From contig OZ023206.1 of the NCBI GenBank assembly GCA_963995525.1, forward strand, positions 22,899,202 to 22,963,201: a DNA stretch of 64,000 bases, in the 5' to 3' direction. The translations under genes were made by a program, and so were the position numbers. Source of the stretch: Escarpia spicata (lineage: Eukaryota > Annelida > Polychaeta > Sabellida > Siboglinidae). Below are positions 1 to 48,200 of the stretch, in pieces. The notes under the pieces are model-generated. The model saw only the letters and a list, made by a program, of their open reading frames with translations, was not told the origin of the DNA and ran no database searches. Position 1 is the first letter of the stretch. Each line of letters begins with the position of its first letter.

Positions 1-70
1 TAAATATTGTTAACTGAAAAGGAAACAAATCAATCTGCTAGTGCACAGGAATAAAAAAAATTACAATTTG

Positions 71-76
71 TTTATT
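71..76 (-). terminator. Candidate EVC2 polyadenylation signal
   Basis: AATAAA on the minus strand about 125 nt after the EVC2 stop, followed by a T-rich and TGTG-containing stretch. This suits a cleavage site if exon 19 is terminal. Confidence 0.45.
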
Positions 77-197
77 TCAAGATTGCACTGTTAATACAAA
101 AAATTTAACTAAAAAAACAACATTAACAATGTTATTTTATATAACACAAAATATTAACAAAAACACTTTATAAATTCTTTAACATCATTGATGGCAT

Positions 198-35701
<35,504 letters not shown>

Positions 35702-35778
35702 GGTTACCTGAAATATGAAATTTTAAAGTTACACATTTTATCATTGTTGTATTTGTAAATTATCTAACTATAATTTAG

Positions 35779-35990
35779 TCTGTGCGTGTGTGCCTTTGTG
35801 TGCATGGTGTGTGTTGTGTTTGTATGGTGTGTGTGGTGTGTGTGGTGCGTATGGTGCGTATGGTGTGTGCGTGTGTGGTGTTTGTGTTGTGGTTTGTGGT
35901 GTTGTGTATGTGCATGTATGTGTGGTGTTTGTGTGGTTTGTGGTGTTGTGTATGTGTGTGTGGTGTTTGTGTGGTTTGGGTTGTGGTGTT

Positions 35991-36056
<66 letters not shown>

Positions 36057-36083
36057 TGTTTGTGTGGTTTGGGTTGTGGTGTT

Positions 36084-36160
<77 letters not shown>

Positions 36161-36341
36161 TGGTGTTTGTGTGGTTTGTGTTGTGGTTTGTGGTGTTGTG
36201 TATGTGCGTGTATGTGCGTGTATGTGTGTGTGTGGTGTTTGTGTGGTTTGTGTTGTGGTTTGTGGTGTTGTGTATGTGCATGTATGTGCGTGTATGTGTG
36301 TGTGTTGTGGTGGGTGTAGGCGTTTGTGTGGTTGGTGTGTG

Positions 36342-36378
<37 letters not shown>
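35779..36378. repeat. 600-bp TG-rich microsatellite complex
   Basis: Runs of (TG)n are interleaved with tggtgttgtgtatgtg blocks. Long Cys/Val and His/Thr ORFs here are repeat artefacts. On the EVC2 transcript it reads as CA-rich sequence about 70 nt upstream of the exon 2 acceptor. Confidence 0.95.
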
Positions 36379-37884
36379 CAGTATGTTATCCTCTTGGACA
36401 CTGTATACACTGGGCACCAACCTTTCAAGGGATCATCTACAAACCCAGGAAATGTAATGCTTTCATTAAAAAAAAATTACCCCTCCGTTTCTATGATTGT
36501 CCCAAAATTATGTAAACTGCTGGTTCTCTCCATCCTTATAAGCCAGGGGTGGCAGTCCTGTTATATTAATTACCCATGTCATTTACATCATCCTATGTAC
36601 AGTGGTCTGGTGAATCATTTCTATGTGTACTTTGTCCTACTTGCTGTCCAGCAATCAGCTCAACTTCAAAGAGCGTTCTTCAAGGAGATGCCTGTTATTA
36701 TCCATTCGGTTAGGACCATTGCTGACACTGCATGGGTAATGAGAGACAATTAAAGCTAAGTACATGCCTGTAGTCAATGACATTGCAGTCCCAGAATGCC
36801 TTCAGAGAACAAATTTGTACATTTATTGGATAACACCATTTCCATAATTCCCAGATGGATTTTTTCATGGATGGATATTTCCGTACTTTGAAAGGTGCCA
36901 GGAGTACTGACAGTGATGTAAGCTGCACCCCCTAGAGGGTGATGCATAAACATCGACTAGAGTAGGCGGTGCCTAAGCTTTACGTCCAGGCTAACTGAGC
37001 TACAGCCTAATGTGCAATTCAGTCACCATGCATGAACCGGACGCAGCCTACCGATGTAGTAGGTCTACAGACTGTGGTCCAAAGACGATGAAAAAAGACC
37101 GTTTACAGCATCAATATAGGGATTCCCCATAAATTGCATCGCACTGCGCACGCGCGATAGATCAAAGTGTGACATATGTCACTCATTTCCTTAGGTTGGG
37201 TCTCTAGTAACCATGGATACCGACACAGTTGTACGCCGTGGAAAATAGAAATGAAAAACAAACTTGAAAGATGACGAAATGAAACAGAAAATCTGATATC
37301 ACTTATGATAATGTAACAATAATAAGGAAGATGCGACATTCGATTAAAAATTTTGAAGTTTGGCGATATATAACACCACCAATGTTGAATTAACCGTGTT
37401 CCTTTCGAGGGCCGAGGCAATTTAGTAACATTGTTATTGTGTTTGTACAGATCGTGTTGTATGTCTAATTCATATTCAGTTTTAACAAAGTTCTGCATTG
37501 ACAAACATTCATGTCAAAACAATACGTATCAGTTTTAGAAAATAAACATTTAGTAAGCAGAACAAAATATATCTTATTGAAAACTTTATTTTCAAAAACT
37601 AATTATAAATACAATTGGATAATTTGCAGTTGTAATTAATTGGCATTATCATTTGTTACAACTACAGAATTATTTTTTTGTCAATAAAGGTTTATAGGTA
37701 TTTGCAATAAAATAGTACTTATAAAATAAAAAAGGAATTATAATTAAATTTACAATATTAATTTTCCACAAGCATCGCAATACATCACTCATCATTACCC
37801 GATATATTGAGTACTGTTATTTACCTCTGTCATGCAGTTCATCAAACTTTTACAAGTAATGTGTCCATCAATATATATGAGTGT
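36379..37884 (-). other. EVC2 intron 1, left part
   Basis: Contains a 131-codon minus-strand ORF (37103-37498 from its first ATG) with no recognised motif, the X-box-like site at 37207, and otherwise AT-rich sequence. Confidence 0.45.
37207..37220 (+). promoter_or_regulatory. Second X-box-like motif, in EVC2 intron 1
   Basis: GTAACCATGGATAC also matches the RFX X-box consensus at 13 of 14 positions. It is 1.5 kb from the EVC2 coding exon, in a small patch with several CG dinucleotides (37140-37160). It could mark an alternative promoter or be chance. Confidence 0.3.
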
Positions 37885-38250
37885 AAATTTAGTGCTGGTT
37901 CGATATCCGCTATCAAAGTATTGTAATATCAGAAAGTATTGTTGTCAAACTTTCATAACTATCATGGCAATTCGGTAATTATATAACGTTGATCTAGTGC
38001 TGGATAAATTTGCTACTCAATATTCTGTAATATCACGACACCATGAAGAATTAGTACCAAACTTCGAAATATCATGATACATTAAAGTATCAGACGTTCA
38101 CAATTATAATAACGCATTGATATATTGAGTACTGATCTAGTGTTGGATCGATACTCAATATATTGAAATATTGCGATACATCAAGAAAATTTGATATCAG
38201 TATCGAGCTTTCACAAATATCACAACACATAAATATATCAAGTGTTTATC
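37885..38250. repeat. Degenerate AT-rich tandem repeat
   Basis: Three or four units of about 100-140 bp based on gatctagtgctggatcgata and caatatattg/taatatcacga. It lies in EVC2 intron 1 close to the shared promoter. Confidence 0.5.
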
Positions 38251-38670
38251 CAGTCTTGGAACTTCTTAAGGCTACCCAGTTAGTGCTAGGTCCAGCTAGA
38301 CTTACAGCCAGCTATTGGCATTATACTGCTAGCCAATTAGGCCCATGAAGCTTGGTCCTGGGCCAGGCTATACAGCCTAGATAGCATTGCCAAGCTAGGC
38401 CCGGGTTGGGCCTTGCGACTGCAAGGACTATTGCCATTGGCAGTATTGCCTAGCTAGTTTAGTCATGTTAATGTTGAGTATTATTCGGCTCTAGAGTACA
38501 TATATTTTAATAGCTCCCTGGCCTAGCTCTAGGCCAGGGGTGATTCGCGATAATATTACTCACAGTTACAAGTACTACTACTAGTGATATATATTATAGA
38601 TATATACTCGTGAGCTGTAGACGTAGTCGTAGTTCTGCAACTGCAAGTAACTCGTCCAGTTAATTCTTAC

Positions 38671-38760
38671 CTGTTTCACTTGTCGAGTTGAAACTCGAGA
38701 TCGGCGAGGGTGCGTAGCGTCATAAACTCATGCTAGCTACACAGCACAATATTGTATTGA
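38671..38760 (-). other. EVC2: EVC2 5' non-coding exon (right end approximate)
   Basis: The ATG exon of EVC2 starts with a clear splice acceptor only 6 nt before the ATG, so a non-coding first exon must lie upstream. On the minus strand, a consensus donor CAG|GTAAGA is present with the exon edge at 38671, facing the EVC gene. The transcription start is not visible, so the right boundary is a guess. The resulting first intron is about 3 kb. Confidence 0.5.
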
Positions 38761-38898
38761 GTTACGGACGAACGCACCATACAAAAACCGCCAACGCCAC
38801 CCAATGAGTAACTCTGCGAGCACGCACCGTGTTTACACGAATCAACTTGAGTAGCGCGACGCTGCGCAAAGTAGTGCTTTGGGGAGGCGCGTAACTAC

Positions 38899-38912
38899 AT
38901 CTCCATGACAAC
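38899..38912 (+). promoter_or_regulatory. RFX X-box-like motif
   Basis: ATCTCCATGACAAC matches the RFX consensus GTHNYYATRRNAAC at 13 of 14 positions; only the first base differs. It lies 183 bp before the EVC ATG and about 230 bp from the EVC2 first-exon donor. RFX factors drive ciliary genes in animals, which suits both neighbours. Confidence 0.6.
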
Positions 38913-39094
38913 GGGTAAATGTTTACAACTCCGCCGCGCGACAACGACGTTAACACGTGGTCGATAGTAGTCGGGCACTCGTAACGCAAACAAGAGCTTG
39001 CGTGCGTTGCCGCTGGCCTTTGTCATGCACGCCCGAACTTGAATCGAACGGAAAGGCTATAGGATTTCACGAAAGTCTGTTGCTAGCAGTCGCG

Positions 39095-39271
39095 ATGGCG
39101 TCGGATATATGTCTACCCGTGCAAGTTGCCGCCGTCAAAGATGGCATGACAGTCAATGATGCGGCGATGGCTCTTGGCTTCTTCGCCGGAGTAATCGTTG
39201 GAGCCCTGGTAGCGTTTCTCTGCGCCAAACTCTGCGCACGTGACATCAACAGAGTGAGGAAGAAGCAACAG
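39095..39271 (+). CDS. EVC: EVC exon 1: start codon and membrane helix
   Basis: It has 59 codons ending VRKKQQ and donor CAG|GTAGGC. The whole N-terminus, the hydrophobic helix and the basic stop-transfer are in this exon. Human EVC likewise encodes its helix in its first exon. Confidence 0.85.
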
Positions 39272-42200
39272 GTAGGCCCGGCGATGTTATAAAAATACAT
39301 GTAGTATGTACATAATCCCAAGTATGATACGTAAAGCCTAAAAGCTAAAATAAACTTGTATACCATTACAACGCGTTTCTGGAAATGAAAACATTGATTT
39401 ATAATTATACGAATAAGTTTGGCACTTCAGAAATGTCACATCATAGTCACAAAGACACAATACATAGATTAGATAACATGTCGTGTGTTTATTCTAGGTG
39501 CAAAAACACAGAATACCTGAAACATGACATATTAAATTTAAGCACATTTGGTTATCAAAACACCTGCATTACTCAGTGTTGAATCATCTCAGAAGAAGGT
39601 TGATGTCTGATATCAGACAAAATTGCTTTCATCTGACCTCGGCATCCAAACCCCCCACCCCCTCCTCAGACAAAAGTTTGTAAACATTTATATGATGATA
39701 TCAATTAATATTAACAGTATCCGTCCGAAGCGTAAAATATTTATGTCCGATGTCAGACAGAACTGCCTTTGAACCTAAACTCTGACAATTTTTTACGATA
39801 TTGGACATCAACGTTCTGAGATGATCCCAAGTTGAACAGAATTCAGAATTGCTGCATACATCCAGTGACATATATTTTTTTTGGTGTCAGACTGTCATGA
39901 TTATTTTACAGCGATAGAATGATCAAACACAATTCCCGAAAGTGACACAGAGCTGTGAGAGTGTCCACAGTTTTAGTGTTATATCATTTGTACAATGTAG
40001 TTTGCATATCGTTGTAACAAGGAATGAGTCTGAAATAAATGTATCTTAAATACACACACCTACATACGCACGCGCACATGCATGAATGTAGACAGTCGTA
40101 ATATTATACTGGGCAATATGACATGCAAACTACATTGTGGTACAATATACAGTAGTATGCCATGCAACTGCAGGACGTCATACAACAATACAATACCTAT
40201 ACCATACATTACAACTATATAATGCCAGATATGTACAGTATATCATACAATACAATATGCCGTACAACTGTACACACAGTATGCCATACAACTTTACAAT
40301 CATACAGTTGTACAGATACAGTGGCGCGGTAACAAAATTGGAGGGGCCGCCAGGGCTTCAGTATCACTGAACATTTTGTCCCGCCATATCTTCAGCTGTT
40401 CTTCAGTTTCTGTCTGCGCTGGCTCAGTCAGTGATATTGGAAGAGGGGGCGGGAGGCATTTGAAAATTCTTTTTCATCACACCGCCTGTTACTGGGGGGG
40501 GCAGAAAACAATATGTCTGCCCTCATGTATCACACCCACCTTTCACAGTCGAGAAAAATACACTTTAATCCTCTCATTAAGCCTCAATTTCCAACCGTCA
40601 TTAACACTCACCACAAAAACAAACATTCACGCTCACATTTACTGGGGGGCAGAACCATATGTCTGCCCCCTAGTAAAATTCCATGGGGGATACCTGCCCC
40701 CCGTTCCCATGCCTATGTACGGATATACACTGTGCATAAACAGTACGTCTTACAACTGTACAGTTTGTTGCGTAACAACTACCCTGTCTGTGGTGTGCTG
40801 TACAACTGTACAATGCACCATGCAAATGTGCAGTTATGTCATACAACTGTACACTATGTCATGTCAACGCATTATGTCATAAAACTAAAGACAACTATTA
40901 GGAGTGTAACAATACATTGAACTTTCAGTGCATCGTGATAGTCGTTGTCACGATGCAGTTCTACCGATAGTAAATTTAACTGTCGATAGTTATCGCTGAT
41001 AGCAGAGTGAACTATCGATAGGAACAATAGTTGGTGAAACACCTCGGCAGGTTTACTTGTGTCGCTGTAATACTATTCACAGACATGATTTTTCAACTTT
41101 ATTACGTTATGTTCACTTATATACAGATTCCACCGACCCCGACGTCAACAATTGTCAATCAAATCAGCATCACTTATGGATCGCCAGTGTGATACAAATG
41201 ACTCCAACTCTAAGCGATGGCGCCACCCGTAAATTTTGGTTGGGTCCATGCGATATGTTACTTATATCACATCCAGTAAAACTGGAAAATAAGTGTATTT
41301 AGCTTCCATGCTACTATTGCTATAGTATCGCGATAGTCATGAGGGTAACGCAATAGTAATTACAGCTATCGCGATAGTAAAACTATCCACGATAGTCACC
41401 CCTATCAACTACACAGGTTGTTATACAGTACTGATGTCATACACTGATGTACACTATGTATAGAACTATACAATGTATTGTACAATTGTGCAGATGTTAT
41501 GTCATACAATCATGCAGTGTGTTGTGTTGTAGGACGTTGAGGGGGGTGTGTTTGTCACCCATCACAATGGTGGCTTTGTGGGGCAACAGAATTACAAACC
41601 AAGCAAAACAGTAAGTACTTCACTGCAACAGCTGTAAAACAGACATCCATAACATGGTGTTGGAACGTGGTAAATATTTTGGGGCTGAGGCTCTCCAAAA
41701 ACTTTGATTTGCAACCCCCCTTGAGGCTCTCCAAAAACACCCACCTTGAGGCACTCCAAAAACCTTCATTTGCACCCCTCTTGCAGCTTACCAAAAAAAC
41801 ACACCTAGAGGCTCTCCAAAAAAACCTTCATTTGTACCTCCATTTGCGTCCCCCTTTTGGGACTTGCCAAATACCCACTTTCGGGCTCTCTACAAACATC
41901 AATTTGCCCTCCCACCAAGGCGACCAAAAACCTTTAATTACACTTCAAAATCCACCAACCTTCCCTAAATATTGGGGGTGTTAATCCTATCTCCAGCTTC
42001 CACCTAATTTATTAGGGGTTGAGCCCCCCACCGAAGCCCCCCAGTTCCATCGCCTATGCATAGTAGATGAATTTGTATCATTATCTACCTCTCATTGTTT
42101 CTGTTTAATTGCCCCAATGTCTGGAATGTTTAGTGTCAAAAGTATATTGTAATGATTTAATGAACACAGAATTATAATGTGCATAGTGTATTATGAGGCA

Positions 42201-45200
42201 ATACTTTGGGTTTAGTTGTACTTGTATATTTAATTTTTTTATTTATATGAACAATCACTTTTTAATGTGTCACACTGCTATTATATATTGCCAACTGCCT
42301 TCAAAGCATTGGAAGATTTCACCAAACTGATAAACGATTGGGAAAATCTGACCGATTCCCAACATTAGTAATCAATATCAATAAGTTGTAATATGCTTAG
42401 TAAAAAGTTCTTTAGAATGTTATCGATTTGCCTATAAAATTTGATGGAATGCTATATAGGATTCGCAGAAATAACTATGGCCATTTCCATTTTCTACGGA
42501 ATTCTATATAATTTATATAATTTTATATCAAATATATATAGCCAGTTCTACAGAAACTTGTAGAATATTCTACAGAATTCTATTGAATCTTGAACAAAAT
42601 TCCTAGGATTTTCCTATGGCATATATTCTATGAAATTAAATATAATTTTTTTCTAAGGGAATGCACCACTTCATATGTTTCAAACTCCTTCAGTCACAGG
42701 TGGTTAGCAAGAGGAGGAAATCAACGAAGAGACGGAAAAGGATGGAAAATGACACTGAGGAAGAACCCCTTCTTCCCGTTAACATCATCTCCCTGGATCG
42801 CGAAGGATCTGGGGGAGGGGAGACTGGAAGCGGAAACGAAAACCTCCATAAGGGGTTAGCCGATGCCCTCATGGAAGATTCCTCAGTCAACATGGAAACA
42901 GAAGTTTCTGGACAGGAAATCAGCGCCTTGAATGACCTTGAAAAAGACATGACGTTAGAAAGCATGAATGTAAGTTTGGGAACCTTTCAATTATGATTTA
43001 AATAGGTTTGAGGTTTTTTCCGTTTTCTATTGGGAAGTGTGACAGTGTGTTAAATAACCACATGTAGGCTTACGTCATACTGCATGCAGATGGTGTTACT
43101 ATTAATTAAAAATTGGCACGCCTACAGCTGGCAAGTATTCAACAACCAGGTGGCCGTGTACGAGCAACCATGTGTCTGTGCTATTGCATTGTTTCTCATA
43201 TGACACAACATACATCAAAGTCTGTGAAAGAGACTATATTGAGATATAAGAACAACATGGTCGGTTGCTCATAGTTTCAACCATGACTATGACGTCAATA
43301 TTTGCATCACGTGATACACTGTTTGTGCACACGAGGTTAAGCTGTTAGGATTAATGTATGTAATTATCCTCTATTGTATTATATGGCCCGTAGACATTTT
43401 GTGGTGCCGTGTTAGTTGGGATTGGTACCACTAGTAGTAGTAATGCAGTATGTGCAACCAGCAAACCCACACTACAAATACTTACTTTATTGTGCACATG
43501 GCTTACAAGAAATATGGAGGCCTGTATAGTATCCGCTGCTAATGTAATAAGGGGAAAAGTTCAAATCAAAATGTATTGATATGACCCACATATATATACA
43601 GTGTTCTGCCTAGGTCAAATTTGCAGAGCATTACCCCCTGCACTTTTTCAGTGATGCCCTGGTACCCCAAAAAGAACTTGCTGCCTTTTTTATACGACGT
43701 CCTGTTATATTTGTATCGTAACTACTTGTGGCTACAGATGGTTACATGATGAATATTAATTTGACATTGTCTGCAAGCACCCCTATCTCGAAACACGTCC
43801 CTATCCCGATCGTGCCAGGTTCAACAAACCAGCGATTGGGAATGGGATGCATCATGAGATCGGGACGCTTGCAGACACCCCGATGTCAACTACGTATCCC
43901 GATTGCCCCACATGCTCAGTTTGATTGTTCAAACGCCCCTGTCTCGACTCCTATCCTGATTGCCGTTAAATTCTGAATTGTGTATGCCAAAAACATGTTA
44001 ATTTGAGGAGGTGCCGACCTTCAAAAATGGATAGACCAGAGCAACGGGCTTTTGCGTAGCACCTCGACTATGCATAACGCCAAGCAGTCCTTATTTTGTT
44101 TGTATCTTCAAAAGTTAAAGTCTGATCACCGGGAGACTTCTACCATTAGATTTGTCTTTAAATTCGTTTTTATGTGGTGTGTGCAGAAAATTATTAAAAT
44201 ATGTTTTGATCAGAGGAGGCGCCAACCTTCACAAGTCGATAGATCCTGTTTGCGACGGATTATCGCGTAATGCCTGGGCTGTACATATCATCAAGCAATC
44301 CTTATTTTGTCCGTATCTTGAAAAGTTCAAGTCTGATCACAGGAAGACTTCTACTGTTAGATTTTTTGTTAAATTCTTAATCATGTGATTTATGCAAAAT
44401 TATAAAAATACGTTTTGATATGAGGAGGCGCCGACCTTCGCAAGTCGATAGACTAGAGCCTGTTCGCGACATTCTTTTGCGAAGCGCCAGCAGGACCGTA
44501 GCCGGCACATGTGATATTATAATACATAAATAAATGCATACACTGTACATAATATACTATATGTAAGTAGTATCTCATGTATTTAACTTAGTCATGTGTC
44601 GCAAGTTCCCTTTTAACCATTGCTCACTGTGTGCTACGTGCCCGTTTTACTAAAATGACACCCTGCCCTTTTGAAAACCTGAGCAAAACACTGACATATA
44701 TATGGGTAAAATTACTGTATATTGGAAAAAATGTCAGCCTCTGTACAAACTCCTTGGAATTCACTCCTTGTTAGAGTTACGTAGGCCAGGAGGAAATACT
44801 TTAAAATATTTTTTTAATTGCCATCACCTGATCAAGCGTATCTTTCTAACCTTGCTTATCCTCCTTAAATTTAGTTCATATTGTGTATTCATCAACGAAA
44901 TATTTACAACTTTAATATTTTTATATTAATTTTGATATTGCCTAGCTGTCACTTTTGTTTTATTTCATCTTGGGGCATAATTAGTTACGTTTGGAGGATT
45001 TTATTAAATCCTGTACAGTGTATGTTTTTATTGTTATTTAAGTTGACCTTCGTTTCACATCTGAAATTGAAACTCAATTTGACAACATTTCAACTGCCAT
45101 CAGCAATCGTCATCAGGAACTGATATACATTCTACCTCTGCTTGCTGTCTCGCATGACTGAGTCTGCGTGCCTCCTTGATTGTCATGGTTGATTTCATTT

Positions 45201-48200
45201 CGTGGATCGAGATTGCCTCCATCTTATTATTAATTAATTAATTGTAATGTTTCTACAATATTGGCACAATTATAAGAAAGGTAAAAGTCACCAGGACACA
45301 GATCTACCCAGTACTTTCCAGTTAGAGTTGTAAGAAGCTAATTTAAATGTCCGCGTTTTAGAGTTTGGGCCAGCATGCCATGGGCAACAGCAAGCGATTG
45401 ATTTTATGACGTAAATAGGTCATACTGTGTCAACATTCCCAGGTCATTAATAGACCTAAGCATGATGTTGTCAATATTATGTGTCTATATGTGAGTGTTT
45501 GAAAGTTCCCATAGCAGTAGGATAATTAATAGGTCAGATTTGCTCCAAATGGCAGTGCAATAACACAACACTAGACACAGCTGAGAGTATTCCAGAATAA
45601 CTTTCTGACATTTATTTATTTCCGACCAGGTAACCTCGATGAGAATTATTAAATGAGAAATATTTATAAACAAATGTGAACCGATTGAAGTATTGAGACA
45701 TTGTCTCATTTACTTTGCCTGTATGTTCTAAAGATGGCCCATATGGTTGATATTTACGTATAATATATTGAAATTAAGGCAACGCACAAAAACCTACTTA
45801 AGGGGATGTCCACCAGACATTTTATGCCCTAACACTACAACCTGTAACTACAGAAATTATAGAGAAAGACAGATCTATTCCGTCATCAGGTCACCTTGAC
45901 TTGTGACCTCACCACCAAATATTACTGTGTGTGTGCGTGCATGCGTGCGTGCATCTGTGTGCATGTGGGTGCATGCGTGTGTGTGTGCAAACAGTTGGAC
46001 TTTTATTATTCTTCTCGTTTTCCCTGAAAATTTGGGTTGAGACGGCTCCTCAATTATTTTCTTATTTTTATTTTCCCCTATCCGCACCATGTGAGTGATT
46101 TAATGAAAGCTGATCATTGTCGCATGCACACACACGCATGCACACATGCATGCTCACCACCACAATTTGGTGTCTGGAATTGGGTTAATGAAAATGCTGC
46201 GTACATATTCTTTTAGTGTCATGTCATGTCATGACTTTATAAATCATGTCACTTTATACAGTATGGAATGAGAAAATGAAACTAATTTAAAATGAAAGCT
46301 TAGTTGGCCACAATTAATATTTAATCATGCAGTATCCAGCAAAACAACCATGACAATTTTAATTGTGGACATTTGGTATTATTAAACACAAATCCTAATT
46401 CACATAGTATTGGTCATCGTTATAGGTACATTTTTCAGAGTTACATACTTTCCAATAATTGGTTGCAAACTTTTCTGAGAACACTATAGGTCTTCCAGCA
46501 AATGTAGATTGCTCGAAGTATTGTTGACCACCAATTTACTTGTCTGTGTTATTGTTTGGTCACAATAGTTTTGCCAATGGATATCGATTTGTCTATCTCC
46601 ATCAGACCATGATATAAAGCATTTCAGTGTACCAGATTACACACAAGCGATACCATAACAAAGCAATAATTGCAGTGCTCCAATAGTAGCAGTCAATCGT
46701 CACCAGTTATAATCTAGCCTATTGCCAATGCTTTGTGTGTGTGCCTGGACTATTCTTACATTGTCACATGCTTGGCAGAGCCCTGTTTCATTGGGTTGAA
46801 AATTAATTGCTGACTTCCATTGATGTAAACGCCATCCTAGTTGTCTTGGTGGTATATTGACATTGGCAGTTGTACAAAATGGCACACCTGGTTGTTAATA
46901 ATTAATAAATTGCATTATTTAAAAAAAAACATTGTGCACATGCAGGCATGTTTTCATGCATGCATGTGTGCATGTTGGGGTGGATCCAGAGGGGGTGAGG
47001 GCACGTGCCCCCAGGTTTGGCCTTGAGGGGTGCAGTTGGAGATTTGTGTTGATTCTCAAAGATCAATGATCTGGGTGTGTTTTTAGACAACGATCCAGAT
47101 GGTCTGTGTGTGTTTGTAGACAGTGATTCAGAAGATCCATGTCTGTTTGTAGACAGTGATCCAGAACATCCATGTGTGTTTGTGGACAATGATCTAGTTG
47201 TTTACAAATAGTTATCCACATGAGATCAGATGTTTATAGATGATGATCCAAATGATCTGGATGTGTTTGTAGACAATGACGCAGATGATTCATGTTTTTT
47301 ATAAACCTGAGTATGCTGGTGGGCATTTCCACCGTGACTCGCGTTACAATTTTGCCCATTTCAGAAAATATATTTTGGCATATGTGCAATAATAATGCAT
47401 TTCAAAATTCCATCTTCTGTGAATGTGAACCTATTGGCATAGTGTATTAAATGTTATTAACAAATAATAATTTGATTACATAATATGGTTTTAATTGCAT
47501 CAAATTTTAGTGTGACTCATGTTACAGCAAACGGAAAACACAAAAACCTACCTTTATTCATGTCAAATTGCTCCTCAAAGTATAAATTATGGAAACCAAC
47601 GAATGCTTTTGGATGAATCACAAATAAATAGGGTTTAAAAAAACACAAATATTAAATAGAAATGTTTCCAACAACATACAGAAATATTACATAATCAGCG
47701 TGACTTGCATTACCGTGACTCGCGTTACGTGAAATCTGCTGATCAGGCACATTTTAGCTTGAGGGAAGTGGATTTTTCTGTTTGTATTATGTTGTGAAGA
47801 CAATGTAATTGAGAAAGGAGACAACATTAGCTATTAAATGTTACGAAAACATTACCAGTAATTTTTAAAAGGAGTTCCTTTTTTCACCACCAAAACGTTT
47901 TTGTGATAATGACAATTAATCTGGGTACAGATATATGGTTCGTCACATTAATCTATCTCGGTAATTACTACCTGGCAACCTATAATTCAGTATTTTATTT
48001 TGTAAAAGAATAGTTTTTATCATATAAACACATTATGTAAATAGCAGGAAAAACCGGTGTGCACCCGTTTGGCATTCATGAGTACATTATTATTAATTAA
48101 TACCTTTGTTGCATCCTTTTTTCAATAAATGTTCTTTTTCTATAATATAAGTGTTGTGTTGATACTATGGTTTCTTGTTATGTATTACAGTACTATTTTC

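Larger units (their letters stand above)
38671..39094. promoter_or_regulatory. Shared bidirectional EVC/EVC2 promoter region
   Basis: This is the interval between the EVC2 first-exon donor (minus strand) and the EVC start codon (plus strand). It is richer in CG dinucleotides than the flanks (for example GCGCGACG and CCGCCGCGCG around 38855-38940) and carries an X-box-like site at 38899-38912 and a CACGTG E-box near 38954. No convincing TATA box was seen on either strand. Divergent transcription from one short interval is inferred from the gene layout. Confidence 0.65.

Noticed and set aside
35775..36753. ORFs of up to 323 codons with Cys/Val or His/Thr repeats
   Set aside because: Translation of a TG/CA microsatellite; open on both strands for compositional reasons.
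37103..37504. 131-133 codon minus-strand ORF in EVC2 intron 1
   Set aside because: No recognisable domain, no matching splice signals into EVC2, and an unremarkable length for AT-rich intron sequence.
38957..39094. Upstream extension of the EVC reading frame
   Set aside because: The open frame begins with GTG, not ATG. The ATG at 39095 has a good initiation context and places the helix at the expected distance from the N-terminus.
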